From Brasenia schreberi (taxonomy: Eukaryota > Streptophyta > Magnoliopsida > Nymphaeales > Cabombaceae): a stretch of 64,000 bases of DNA. Under the pieces are notes generated by a model. The model saw only the letters and a program-made list of their open reading frames with translations, was not told the DNA's origin and did no database searches. The stretch is from positions 62,001-126,000 of the forward strand of contig JAYKKT010000088.1 of NCBI GenBank assembly GCA_036023115.1, given 5' to 3'. Of this stretch, positions 11,378 through 23,500 are shown one piece after another. Numbering within the stretch: the first letter of the stretch is position 1; the number at the start of each line of letters is the position of its first letter. The position numbers and the translations under genes were made by a program.

Positions 11378-13876
11378 GGTCTACTGATCTCTTGTCTTGC
11401 TTTCTTTTGTTCTCTGTGATGCAGGGTCGTCTAATGTATCGATTGGGTACTGTAATTTTTCAATAGTTATATCGATTTTGTGGCTTCATGTACTCTCTCT
11501 CTCTCTCTCCCCCCCCCCCCCACCAACAGACTGATTTCTGTTGCAGAAATCGGCACTGCATAGAAAACACACTCCACATCCGCTTCTTTATTTTAGTCTG
11601 GCTTTTCATATCCTTATCTCAATTTCATAAAATCAATTCTTTTAGATTTTAATTTCTAATACGTTTACAGATTTCAATGAATCTTTTGTTGTAATATGAC
11701 CAATTCTCTGCATACCAATTGATCGTTGCCAATCCAGATATTAGACCAAGCTTTATGGCTGGTAAACAAACTCAACGAACTGAACACAGGCTGCTCGTTT
11801 GGATTTTTTCCTATTTGGTTATGCTTATTATGTATTTATGGACAATTCACTTTTAAACATCTTCCTGAGAGTTAGTTCTTATAGACAATTCCAAGTCGTT
11901 TGTGTATGGGTTTGTGAACCTGCGTTTCTGCTCCTCAGAGTCCACGTACAGTTTGAGATTCAGTTGTGGGGCTGTTCCAAACATCATGGTTGGTCTTTAG
12001 CTCAATGAAGTTCAAGAGCTGACCATGAATGAGATGGCACATGAGCATCTTGGTTTCTTTACCGGGCCTACTTTGAACTAGGTCTTAGTTTTCTCTGAGC
12101 TGGTCGGTTTCATTGGGTGCAAGCAGTTCGGATTGAATTTGGTTTTGACAAATAAATGCGTTATAAGACCACTTTCGAGATCCGTTTCTATGTGGCATTT
12201 CTTGGAATGAGTTTTAATAAACGTGTTATAAGCAAGAGAATGAGTTAGACATACATACATATGTATGTATGTATGTATATATATGTATGAGTTAGACATA
12301 CATATATACATAGTTCGAAGTAGGCCCCAAAATAAACGTGTTATAAGCAAGAGAATGAGTTAGACATACTCGTCAGCGAAGTCGGTTTGTACAAGCTCAA
12401 AGTGATGAGATGATCCAATTTTTAATGATTATATATGTATATATATATTAAAAATTAAGTTTGCGTGTAGCATATGAGAAACAGATCAGACTTTCAGATA
12501 TTTTAATTGAGTTAAACAAAAGAAATCCATAAAAACCAGAACTTTTAGGTCAGTTTTTTTTCGGTTATGAACTTGTGAAAACCCATTTCATGATGGTAGC
12601 CGACAATTATATATATATATATATGTTGTCGAAATATTTGGGCTATTCAATAGGTCCACTATTTGCTTGAGAAAAATCCATCAATGAGGAAGCAGGGATG
12701 GTAATTAAGCTAGCCGCAAGTCCATTGTTCGGTTCCTCTTGACTCATATTAGCTCATTCAATTGTGTATGACTCTTACGCACATATACGTAAAACATATT
12801 AAGCCAACTAATAGGGCATGACAATGAAAGTTCTATATTTCAATGTTTGTATGAAAAGTAAATTTTTGACTTAATTTCTAATGAAACTGAATGGCAGGGA
12901 ACGCCTCTTAGGCGTCAGTCAATGAAGTCTCCACAGCACAACGACTGAAGCATTGCTTGGAATCCAAATGTATCAGCATCAATGTTGGTTTTCTCCAAGG
13001 CAAATTCTCAAAACTCGTCCCAAGCTACTATGATGCATCGTCATAGCCGTATAGAGTTAGTTCCTTAGGGTGTGGTAGATACATAGAAACTGGATCTTGA
13101 TTTTTGGTGCTCATAGTTTTAATTTGTTGTACATCAACGTGGAACTATGGTTCAATAAACCCAATTTGAATAAAAAAACTTTGTCACCAGAACGATTGGG
13201 CCACAGAAATTAGACCTGGGGTTTACACGGAAACCCAATAACCTCCTTTCACGTGTTGCTATCTCACATCACATGACAAAATAACACTCATGTGGGTATA
13301 AACCTCCAGTTCTAGTTCATGTGCCACGAATCAAACACACCTTAAAGGGAGTATTTGGTTAGGAGGCTAATTTTTTTGTTGGATTTAATGTACATTTAAT
13401 GCATGTTGGTATCCCTAAGTAAATAAATAGTATATGTATGAAATTTCTAAAGTATAAAAAGTAATATATGAAGGATTTATGTATAAGATGGAGGAAACAA
13501 AGTTTAGTCCCATATTGATGGATGTAACAAAGTTGCATGTCATTTTATATATTTGATAGTTATTAACCTTAGTTCAAAGAGTTTGGGGAGGACATGCTAT
13601 ATCACACACATGTGTGCATGCATGTGTCGGGTCGAACCAAGCTTGTGGATTGGGTCTTGATCTATCTTTTTATACGAAAAACTTTTAATCTAACGGTCAA
13701 GAGCTTTCAAGATCAGGGATAGGGATAACATGAGACAATTTCGAATAAGGTGGGGTGATTCTGGATAAGACCTGACAATTGAAGATAAAGCGGCACGTTA
13801 TTTGGATCGGATCCATGATCTATGATCCATACACGTACCTATAAATAGGCAATTAGGGATCCTCCCTAAATACACA

Positions 13877-13915
<39 letters not shown>

Positions 13916-14380
13916 AGTCTCCTTGTTTTGTCTCTTTGTTTATGGTGTTGTTTTGATCCCTTTGCTCGTTGATAGTGTTTTTGTACTTGAGGTGTGTTCG
14001 AAGTCGACTCGAAGCTAGTCGCGTACTCTTCGAGTTGTGTGTTGTTCTGAGAGGAAGGCGAAAGTACACGTATGTACTCAGAACACGTAATTGACCCACT
14101 TAATGTGTGAGATGTCATGGTTGGTTTGATTTCTTGATGGTCAAGGGTGTATATTGCGTGAGACTTTTATTTATTCAAGTTATTTGCTTTTATGAATCAC
14201 ACAATAGGGATATGTGGAAATAAAGAATCCATATCCGACCCCGTCTAATATAGAAAAAGGCTTAATTGTTGTTGTTGTTGATTTGCTTTTTTTGAATGCG
14301 CCAAAGAACTCTTGATAAAAAGACAGTACATATAGTTTTCTTGAAAATGTATAATGTCATTTTCTTATTTCACATCACTG
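11378..14380. other. Histone H4 3' flank and intergenic DNA
   Basis: After the H4 3' UTR, which holds a short CT tract and C run near 11492-11521, there is no recognisable gene. A 39-bp sequence at 12216-12254 recurs as a direct copy at 12331-12369. ATGT-type microsatellites lie near 12250-12310, and a CT tract at about 13880-13911 follows a TATA-like CTATAAATAG near 13840. That last stretch (about 13640-14100) could be part of an LTR, but no terminal repeats were found, so it is left unassigned. Confidence 0.5.
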
Positions 14381-14388
14381 TTGTACTT

Positions 14389-14624
14389 AGACATGACCGG
14401 TTCCGTGGTGGTTCCAACAAGAACTGAACCCGGTCAGGAACGGACTGAACTCAGAAATAAGCTGGGGACCATCCGGTTGGTTTCACCTTTTATAAAACCG
14501 GTTTGAAACCGGTTCCGATATTTGTAAAAAAATCTTATAATTTTTAAGTTTCAATAAATTACCGATTTTGATTAGTCCAGAACTCAAACCGGAACCAACA
14601 ATACTCGAAAACGAACATGTCTAG
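14389..14624. mobile_element. Non-autonomous DNA transposon (MITE), hAT-like
   Basis: A 236-bp non-coding unit with short inverted ends: AGACATGACCGG at the left, and CTAGACATGTTCG read from the right. It is flanked by TTGTACTT (14381-14388) and TTGCACTT (14625-14632), an 8-bp direct repeat with one mismatch, the target-duplication length of hAT elements. The interior is rich in ACCGGTTTGAAACCGG-like words. Similar CCGG/GGTTCC-rich patches near 14930-15230 and 16190-16370 may be relatives. Confidence 0.5.
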
Positions 14625-14632
14625 TTGCACTT

Positions 14633-16429
14633 ATACTGAAGGAGTATATGTACTGATATTTCTTGCATATGAACGATTCCTTAAGACAAGGTACCCCACA
14701 TTGCACGTTTGGGTTGGATATGGACCTCATGACATCATTGTTTGTTTTACTGGATCGCTTGTAACGTCAGACAGACCCCATAGATAACATTATGACCCAA
14801 ATACTTAGGTGGGTGCATGTCTTAAATAGAAAGAGAGTTTTATTTTTATAATTAAGGTTGAGGTGAAAAACTAATGAGCAACATTTTATTTTTATTATAA
14901 GTTTAAGCAAACAAGCACAGTTTACCTGTTGGCTGTTCCAAGCTGCTGGTTTCGTTTTTCCGGAACCAAGAACATGAACCAAACTGGAATTACGCTGATT
15001 TCGGTTTGACTCTCAAACTGCTAAAACCCAAAAAGTATTTTGAAATTTTGAAAAATCAAAAAATAGTAAAAGTGGCAGAACAGACTATTTCAACCGCGAG
15101 TATCAGTTCTAAAGAAGGTGGAACCGGAACCAACTCAGGGTCCCCGTGGTTTGGTTCCGGTTCTAACCAGTTTCCAGTCCAGTTCAGCTCCAGTGGGAAC
15201 CGCCAGTTTGGTTCCCATTTTCTAAATTTAAGCCTTTTTTTCGTTTAATTAGCATGTTCATGATCAACTTGTCTCTATGCGAGCTTGGCTTATCTTCACA
15301 AAACAAATAAGACAACCAAGAAGAAAGAAAAACAATCTAATGAGACGAGCCACAAACAGTTGGAGCCTTTCTTTTAACTTATGATCCCCCTTTTTTTAGT
15401 TAAATACTAATATGATGAGATCGGGCGTCAAGTGATTCAGCCTGAGCTTGCCTCTATACTCATGTTTGATTTGGCTCAAGTGGATTTATATATGGAACCT
15501 CAACATAGCTCGACGGTGAACTCCACATCGAACTCAATCGAGCTTCAATCTACAGGTTCTGGTTCACCTCGAGGTATATTTGAGCAACCAAAGCTCAGTA
15601 TAATAGGCTGGTTTCTTTTTATACTTGAGCAAGTCCACGAACAAAGCTTGATTAAGTTCGACTTGGGATTCTCTTTGAGTTTGAACTCTAGCTTGTTCGA
15701 TTGAGTTGCTGGAACTGGAGCTCCATTTGAGTTGCCAATTAAGAATATGAGAAAGAGAATGGTTTTATTTAAAAAGTGTATAATTATATATGTGTGTGTG
15801 TGTGTGTGTGTGAAGCTTGATTACCTTAACGAGCAGCTCTAGTTGAGTGTTGGTAAGCATGAACTCAGGCTGCTCACATGTAAACTGCTGGTTGAACTCA
15901 GCTCGAGCTCGATGAGGCTGATTAGGATTCGAATTAGCATCAACTCAAATCTCAAACAGCCCACGTTAGCTTGTCTCACTTGCAACCTTAATTTGGAGGA
16001 CCGTAGGCTACGAAGGGATGGTTTTGATTTTAGACTTCGGTTTTAGTATACAGTGAATTGGTTCATATGTGGACCCGATGATCCAACCCGTCTCACACTA
16101 GTATGTATCCTCGTAGATGCTTACACCCATATTGTTAGCTCATTGGTAGGGCTCTCGAAGGTGGTGTTGATTCCTGCACCATGGATCAGAAACTAAAACC
16201 GAATAAAAAACGAGCTGGTTCGGGTTTGAGTCTTAAACTTTTCGAAACAAAAAGATATTAAATGATTGAATTTTAAAAAATTATAAAATCGCTGGTTTGA
16301 AAATGCCGATTTTAGTTTCGGTTTTGTTAAAAATGAAACCGAAACCGAAACCTAACCAAGTGGTATCCGATTCTGATCCGATTTCATTTGTTTCAATTTC
16401 ATACGATTCTTAACGGAGATGTAAGGAAA
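14633..16429. other. Repeat-like intergenic DNA
   Basis: No gene recognised. Contains GGTTCC/GGAACC-rich patches near 15110-15220 and 16190-16370 resembling the element at 14389, a GT dinucleotide run at about 15791-15812, and a tRNA-like patch near 16134-16180 that is too short to call. Several open frames of 60-90 codons have no recognisable features. Confidence 0.5.
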
Positions 16430-16800
16430 TAGTGGTGATTATGTGCAACGGGTAGACTGTGGAAGGATTGCGAGAAAAAAAAGGTCGTAACGGTCATTAC
16501 AGGCCGAAACTGCCAGGCAGTTACGGTGTTTATCCATAACCAATCAAATAAGAGCTCTACAAAAGAAAAACCCACTAAAAAATCCGAATGGTTATGGAGC
16601 AGGCGCTACTCTATAAATAGAGAGCAACACAGATCATCATCATACGAATTGAAAAACCTCTCACACAAATCCTATTGTGAGGAAATCTTGAAAACCATAT
16701 CATACATACCTGTTCACCGTATCTTGAGCGAGGCTTCATCAAGTTGGTGTAGAGGACACCAGAAAGCTTAATGGAAAAGTCATCAATTAGTATCATAACC
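16430..16800 (+). mobile_element. Probable LTR fragment with degenerate primer-binding site
   Basis: Contains a promoter-like CTCTATAAATAGAG at about 16609-16622. It is followed about 165 bp later by TTAGTATCATAACC (16784-16797), which resembles the initiator-Met primer-binding site of plant LTR retrotransposons (consensus begins TGGTATCAGAGC). That arrangement, TATA box then LTR end then PBS, suggests a 5' LTR in + orientation. No gag-pol frame and no second LTR were seen, so the element is a remnant at best. Left boundary is uncertain. Confidence 0.4.
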
Positions 16801-16876
16801 TTGTTTGTTCCTACAAAATAAGGTATATATTAAATAAAAAAAGAAAACAGAGGAGAAAGAAGACTCCCTATTGGAG

Positions 16877-17101
16877 GTCTGACCCTCAATTAAGACAGGA
16901 AAGAAGCAACAAAAGCCAACCCTCAGTTAAGATAGAGAAGCAGCAACAATAGTCGGCCCTCAGCCGAGACAGGGCAAAGAACGGGCAAGAGTCGGTCCAA
17001 GTCGAGACTGGATAGAGGCGGCAAGAGTCGGCCCTCAGTAGAGACAGGACAAAGACGACAAGTGCTGACCTTTAGTCGAGAAAGGGAGAGGCAGACAAAA
17101 A
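16877..17101. repeat. Minisatellite, six units of about 37 bp
   Basis: Six imperfect head-to-tail units at 16877-16914, 16915-16951, 16952-16990, 16991-17026, 17027-17062 and 17063-17101. Each has the core GTCGGCCCTCAG followed by an AG-rich half (GAGACAGG...). It lies just downstream of the LTR fragment, a position where plant retrotransposon leaders often carry tandem repeats. Confidence 0.8.
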
Positions 17102-17746
17102 CCTGCTAAAAAGAAAAAGTCTAGGAAAAACACTAGAAGAATCCCGACCAAAATGCCATAAAAAGGTTAGAAAAGACACCCACACAACCCTAGCTAGAAG
17201 GTCAGCGGGCGGCTGAAGGCAGAGCGCCGCTCCGCTCTCTCTCTCTTCTCGAAAACAACTGTCTCTCTATCCTCCTGCTTTATATCCGGTTTGAGAAAAT
17301 CGCAGGCGAAAACAAACACTTTCCAAGAAACCGCCTGGGGCAGTGGACGGAAAGTTTCATTTTGCCCCAACTTATTTTTGAATATTATGAACTGCCACTA
17401 AGTAAAATTACCAAAATTATGTGGATTTTGAGTGGCCATTGAGCTTGATCTTGTTTATGTTAGCATTTAATTCCAAAAAAGCAAGATTATGTGTTATGAT
17501 TTGTTTTTAATCCCTCTCTTATGATTTCCCTCGTTTATATTGTAAGCAGCACACTATGGTTGCATTTTTCTCCTTTTCTTAATGTGCCTTGTGTTTGTAT
17601 CTATATCTTTTGAGAATGATGATGATGATCACGATCTATGTATTTGACGACCTTCTTTCACCCAACACTTAGATACAAAGTACAGGTGGTTGTTATTTCA
17701 TTAATTACTGTATGAATGCTTAGTTCTCTCTTTTATGTGCTCCATC
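17102..17746. other. Repeat tail and residual intron of the ACR gene
   Basis: From 17102 to about 17360 the sequence still looks like retroelement leader. From about 17380 it becomes T-rich and intron-like, ending in a 3' splice site at 17747-17750 in front of the first surviving ACR exon. No coding exon for the missing N-terminal part was found here. Confidence 0.5.
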
Positions 17747-17748
17747 AG

Positions 17749-18801
17749 AGAGCTGTTGCACACCAAACAAAGGCGTGAAGACACTTGCGAACAATTAACT
17801 AAGGTTTTGGGTGAATCATGTCAAAGTTGTGATCTTGAACTCACTGGTCCAGAATATGAAACTTGTCATCATGGGTTTTCTTCATTGCCTCCAATGGTCG
17901 CAGATGAGCTCTTTAGCTCTAATCTCTCAGACACTGAAGTTTATTCACAATCCCTAGTTCCAGATAACTCAAGGCTTGAAAAGGTCACCTTATCCGTGGA
18001 CAACTTTTTAAGTCCTTCTCATACCATACTTCAAATACAATCCGTTCACCAAAAGTGCCTTCTCTATGATATACTGAGAACCTTGAAGGACTGCAAAATT
18101 AAGGTCATATTTCTCGTCTACTTTATTTACTTACCTCCTTACGTAAGTAACCGGTAACTGACTATGTTGAACTCATTGTGTTTGATCATCCTCGTTCAGT
18201 CTTTCTCCTTCATTTTTTTGTTTTTTATTCTGAAGATAACCGCTTTTGATTAACCCTTTGTGTTTGATCATCTTGTTCAGGTAGCATACGGACGGTTTTC
18301 ATCCAACTCCAAAGGGTTCCGTGAGGTATATGTGCTTATTATGCAGAAAGACGGGAAGAAGATATTAGATCCTGATCAGCTGCAAGCTTTGCTTTCTCGT
18401 CTGAGAACTGAAATTCTCCATCCATTGAGAGTGACAATTGCGGATCATGGTCCTGATACAGAACTCTTAGTTGCTAACCCTGTTGAGTTCTGTGGAAGGG
18501 GACGGCCTCAAGTCTTTTATGATGTTACTCTTGCCCTGAGATCACTTGGTATCTGTATTTTTTCGGTAAGAGGAATGAGATATTCGACCTTTTTCATAGT
18601 TTTTACCTGGTTGCTGGAACACTTGTATGCTAACCCATTGTTAAACTGTTTTAGGCCGAAATTGGAAGACATGCTACACAGGAACACCAATGGGAAGTTT
18701 ATAGGTTCCTTTTAGACGACACCCCTGAATTTCCTCCGAGTAACAGTCGGGCAAGGAAGCAGACTGTGGATAGAGTGAGGAGGACGTTAATGGGCTGGTG
18801 A
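17749..18801 (+). CDS. ACT-domain-repeat protein (ACR9/ACR10-like), 5'-truncated
   Basis: Three 3' exons (about 17749-18103, 18281-18565, 18655-18801) join in phase and encode about 261 residues, ending in a normal stop after ...TLMGW. They match the C-terminal part of plant ACR9/ACR10 proteins, which carry several ACT folds and are thought to sense small molecules such as amino acids. Visible are the linker (ELLHTKQRR...) and the following ACT units (ILQIQSVHQKCLLYDILRTL and VFYDVTLALRSLGICIF). The usual start and the first two ACT domains, roughly the N-terminal third to 40 percent of the family, are absent: nothing like them occurs between the H4 gene and 17749, where LTR and minisatellite DNA sits instead. 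The surviving frames are clean. An ATG at 17735 lies in frame just before the splice site and could start a shortened protein. Either a truncated gene or one whose 5' exons lie elsewhere. Confidence 0.8.
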
Positions 18802-20150
18802 AGATTGCCTCTGATGTAAAATCAAATGCTTTGTAAAGTTCTCTTCTTGTATTGTACATATCCCTTTGATTAGACACAATAGTAAGGTCAAGCATATGTA
18901 CAGCTCTGGTTTAGAAGATATACTATTTGCATTAGTCACTTGTTCTTGTAAGAGCACGTCAAGATCAACTTCATGTTGAAAAAAATATTTAAATTGTATT
19001 CATCATGGTCTGTGTCGTTGTTGAAATTGCCGTTCTCGGTGATGAAAATATTGCAGACTACAAGGTTGGGATCGAGATACTTCTCAAAATGCCCACTTAA
19101 TATCGTTCTTTTCAAGAAAGTATCACATATTCGTAAAATCAGTGAGACAAACTCAAGCACAATAACGGAATCCATGTAGCTCAGCTTGTATAATGCATGA
19201 TAAAGATTGATTTTTGCTTTGGTGGTTTTCATTTTGAAGCATGATTTCTTTATCTTCTCGTTTATTTCACTTTATAAACCTTTTCCCGAGTAATCTTAAC
19301 TTCTCCTGATCACTCTTGTGTACTTATCTTACAATTCAGAAACTTCTCCAAGATTGAAATCGATGAGTGTGGTCTATACTCCGGTTCTCCTGACAATCAT
19401 GCAACACATATACAAATGGATGGCCTTCTTGGTTGCTTAAGATAATCTGGTGCTCTCTGTTCTTCACTGAAGTAGATCAATAGTTTGATCTTTCCCCTTA
19501 ATGATGTCTGAATCATGCCCAAATTGAATCCAATTAATAAAACAGTAAGCAAACTTTGATGCACTGGTTAACCTGACTTGTATATCTGGTTAAGTATGAT
19601 TTATAATAGATTAACCAGATGAAGGTTAAGGATTATCTGATCCACGAATCAGCTCCAAATCCGATTAAACAAAATTGATGTATAAGTTGAACCCAGCAAC
19701 CTTTGGACTTAATTTTAGTGCTGATCTATGAGTTCCACATAGAGCGAAGGGTGTCAATGAATTGGGCTTGATCCTAACCGTCTCATACCAAACCTGACAG
19801 GCTTTAAGTTTGTATGGAACCTGTTAATGAAGAAGGGTGTGGGTTTTGCAATTTTATTCTTTTGTTGATTATATTAAGTTCATGTTCTTTTCATTGCATT
19901 GTGGGCTGTACATTGTGGAGTGTGATGTCTAACTCATTTGGTTGTGGCATAAAATCTTCTACAACTTCGTTCTTCTTTGATAGTTTCACATATAAATGTG
20001 TTCAGAATTGTTATCAATTCTTATCCTACATGATTCACACGTAGGTTTCTGGGTGTGTCTAGGTGACGTAGTTTGTCACTTCAACAAGACCGATCTGCTT
20101 GTTCTTTCACCGATGTTTGCTGCTTCTTCACACTCAACATTTAACAAGGA
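18802..20150. other. ACR 3' flank and intergenic DNA
   Basis: AT-rich, with short unrelated open frames on both strands. No gene, element boundary or tandem repeat was recognised. Confidence 0.55.
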
Positions 20151-20159
20151 AGGGAATGT

Positions 20160-20464
20160 GATGGCGACAGAGATGACAATTTCTGATGATTCAGTAACTG
20201 ACAAAAGAGTAGAGGTGGTGGGTTGTTGGTGGGTCGATGGCTCAAACCCTGCCATCAAAACCCGACAATCCTCTTCAATTTGTTACAGCGGAAAGCATTT
20301 ATATCTCCAATTTCGTTTACCGGTTTGAACCAATTGCGCGTTTTCTTTGCGTCTAGAGGAGATGTTGGCAGTGAAGGAGAAAAGCCTGTCGATTGCGACA
20401 CCTCCAATGATGCAAAATTCCATGTTGAGAACATGGTAGTTGACACTTCCAATCATGCGCAAGG
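20160..20464 (+). other. Unidentified exon-like open frame(s)
   Basis: Two overlapping frames of moderate composition occur here. One (from ATG 20161) begins MATEMTISDDS. The other, open from 20223, contains a hydrophobic and arginine-bearing stretch (LLQRKAFISPISFTGLNQLR), then an acidic part, and stops at CAAG|GTATGT, a strong 5' splice consensus, at 20465. I do not recognise either. The second could be a first exon with an organelle presequence, a captured gene fragment, or chance. No downstream partner exon was found. Confidence 0.25.
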
Positions 20465-22364
20465 TATGTCATATGTGCGTTAATTGTAATAGGTATGGGC
20501 CATTAGGACCCGTGTTTGGTGCTAGACTGACCAGGAAATAGGACCTGGGGGGCTAGTCAACGATGGTTTAGGTTAATTGAACACCCCTTTTCTCTCTTTT
20601 CTGGTGGTGGCCGGTGGCTGTTGGGGCAAACGGTTCGCCTGCTAGCGGCAAACTATTTGGCATTGGAATTCCTAGAGGAATCGACCAAACCAATCGATTC
20701 TGGTGACCTTAGCAGTGGCCGATGGGTGTACCGACATACCCGTTGTGTCGGGTGTGGATGATACCAAACCAATGTCTTTGAAGGGACACAATTTTGTGAG
20801 TATGGATTTAGGTCTATAGTGAATCGAGATCCATTTTAAAACTATATTGGATCTAGATTCTTCAACTGGATCCAAACGAGACTATACAAATTGGTTTTTA
20901 GGATTTTAAGCCTTACTTGAGATCTTATTTTGACGTGGCTTGAAACGTTGGGCTTTTATTTAAATGTATAATATTAATATTATATTTTTAGGGGTTAAAT
21001 TGAGGTGATTAAAGAGAGTTAATACTACTATATTTGGATCTGCATAGAGGCACTAGATAGGTGGATGTGTTCTCTTTTCGATTATATACTAGATGTGATT
21101 TTAATTGTTTTTAGATGATGCATAAGTTAGTTAAATATCTGTTAATACTTTTAAATGATTATACATGTGTTTGTTTATGAAATTGTATTTAAAGTGCTTT
21201 GATGAGTATATGGACGAATGACATGAGTGTGCTTGTGTGCGAGTAAACTACTAAATGAGCATCAATCTATCTTTCATTATGGAATGACACATCGATGGAT
21301 TATAGATGGACATATTCATTAGTGCTAGCTCATTGGTTGCCTTTATAGGCAAGTGAAATATTATTGGATATGAATCTACTTTTCACGACAGTGTATAACA
21401 TTGGTGGATTGTAGATAGATATATCGTACAATCCTAAATTGTAGATGTATTGAGTGATGTTGGTTATTTTGTTGGTTGAACTAGTTCGTACTTCTAGTTG
21501 CATTGGAAAACTCATGTCAATTACGACATGCCTAAGTTGAGGATAAGTAGAACTAGTCAACGAGAGTAGAGAGTTTGTATGGTAGAATAGATTTAATATT
21601 TGATATTAAATATATACTTTTGATATGTATATGTTATTTTGACATAATAACTATATATATGTGACTATTGTGGATGTGAATATGCTTATGTGGACCCTCG
21701 CAGATGGTTATGAGAGACCTAGAGATATTGTGTGATTATTTAGTTGAATGAATGACTCTATTAGTGGAGTATCTGGATACTTTCACCCCGTAGATCCGAG
21801 GGGCTAGACTTGGTGAGACCATGTCAGGCGCCAAAACCAGCGTGTGAGTGGAATGAATATACCTGAAGCTTTCTCTTTTTGATCATAAAGCGCGAAGGAC
21901 CATGTCACGTTTTGTTCATCTTCAGGTCCACAGATGATCCAGTTCACTCTCATCTTCCAGTTTATATTACCTATATGTCGGGTGCGTGCATTATATGAAC
22001 CTTGTGGTGAATACCGGTGTTTTCCTGCCCGCCGCCTTCCTTTCGGTTCCCGCAACGATCTCAGGCAGGTAATGTACGTACTCATGACGGTCATCATATC
22101 AACCATTCCTAGTTCTTAATGTATCATGTCGATGCCCAATGCCTGTATTCGATGGTAATCTAATTATTACACGTAATGTGCCAAATGAAGCTGAAATCTT
22201 TGTATGTCTCAACAAATTCACTTGTGTGAGCATTTGAAAATGATTGCATCGACGAGAGCGATTTGGGATGTTAGTGGGGCTTTAAACAAAGATCATTCTT
22301 CTTTTCCTGAATGCCTCCCTAGCAAAGGTGACTTAGAGCTTCTCTTACTGACTACAGTCATGTC
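20465..22364. other. Intergenic, repeat-like DNA
   Basis: No gene recognised. Two diverged copies of a segment of about 108 bp start near 21259 and 21367 (both contain ...AATCTA-TTTTCA... then TGGATT-TAGAT). The patch 21780-22110 is GC-richer and has open frames of up to 100 codons on the minus strand without family features. Confidence 0.45.
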
Positions 22365-23500
22365 AACGATAACAACTACCCTTTTATTTTCATATTACAT
22401 GGGATTGAGTACATAGATTCTATGTTTACATGAGGTTCCACTCTGTGCGATGGTACATTTAACTCAATACAAGTTAGATCATTCTCTATTATTTACTTAT
22501 TTTTTGAATATATTCACCATCTACTTTCTTACAAGACATTTGCTTGATCATCTTTCTACTATTCAAACTATGTTAAATGATTTTTCTTATTTTATTATAT
22601 ATTGGTTTCACTCGATAACCTTATTATGCATACAATCTTTCTTTATATAATCACACATCCATCTCAAAATGGATATCTTTTGCACATATTAATGATTTGT
22701 TCAACACTTTGCACTATATAACATAACATGCCTAATCACTATGCTATAATATTTGCCTTTCAACTTTAATAATATCTTTTCGATCACATAGAATACCTCA
22801 CGTACCACCCCATTTTAACTAGTCTACGTCAATTCTATGTGTGACGTCTCATTTAATTTTCATCACTTTCAAAAACATACTCTAAGTAATTAACACTTTC
22901 TTATTAAGAGATGGAATGTGCCTTGATCTTAATTTTCATATTGTTTGTAATAACCAAATAATCATACTTATATTACATATATTCTATTACTATTACACCA
23001 AATCAAAAGCTTTTATTTTCTAAGTTTTTCTTTATGACTACAGTTTATTTTAAACTTTTTAAAACTCATTCACTAACATAATGTCATCCGCAAATAACAT
23101 ATACAAGATACTTATCTTGAATATGCTTTATCAAATCATTGATAACTAAGATAAATAAATATAAACTTAAAGCTCATCCTTGATGTAATCCAACATTTAC
23201 TTCAAAGAAATTCATAATTCTTTTATGGATGATGACATGTTTATGCACCATCATACACCTTATAAGGTTATTGATATACTCCAAATAGATGCTTCAGTTT
23301 CCAAGATTTTCCAAAGAAAATCTCTTAATACCTTTTCGTAAATTCTTTCTAAATCAATAAATACTATGTGAAAAGCTTTCTTTTTTGCTAAAGAACTTTT
23401 TTCATAATTTCTTTATGTGTCTTATCAACTTGATACCCTAATAATTTGTATAATTTTGAATATCTCCTTTCTATAAATTTTAAAATCTAAGGAGATTCAT
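22365..23500 (-). mobile_element. RTE-type LINE remnant, most eroded copy
   Basis: Aligns by eye along its length with the better copies at 36697 and 60361: the 3' end (GATAACAACTACCC... at 22368), the segment around ATGTCATCCGCAAATAAC (23081 onward) and the reverse-transcriptase portion to about 23500. Read on the minus strand, 23081-23095 still spells the Phe-Ala-Asp-Asp catalytic box, but stops and indels break the frame throughout. This is the oldest of five same-family copies in the window. Sequence from 23500 to about 23860 may belong to it as well. Confidence 0.6.

Noticed and set aside
13640..14100. TATA-like box with CT tract that looked like an LTR promoter
   Set aside because: No terminal repeat, primer-binding site or target duplication was found.
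16134..16185. tRNA-like words (TTAGCTCATTGGTAGGGCTC then GTTGATTCCTGC)
   Set aside because: No foldable cloverleaf of normal length; at most a SINE head, too little to annotate.
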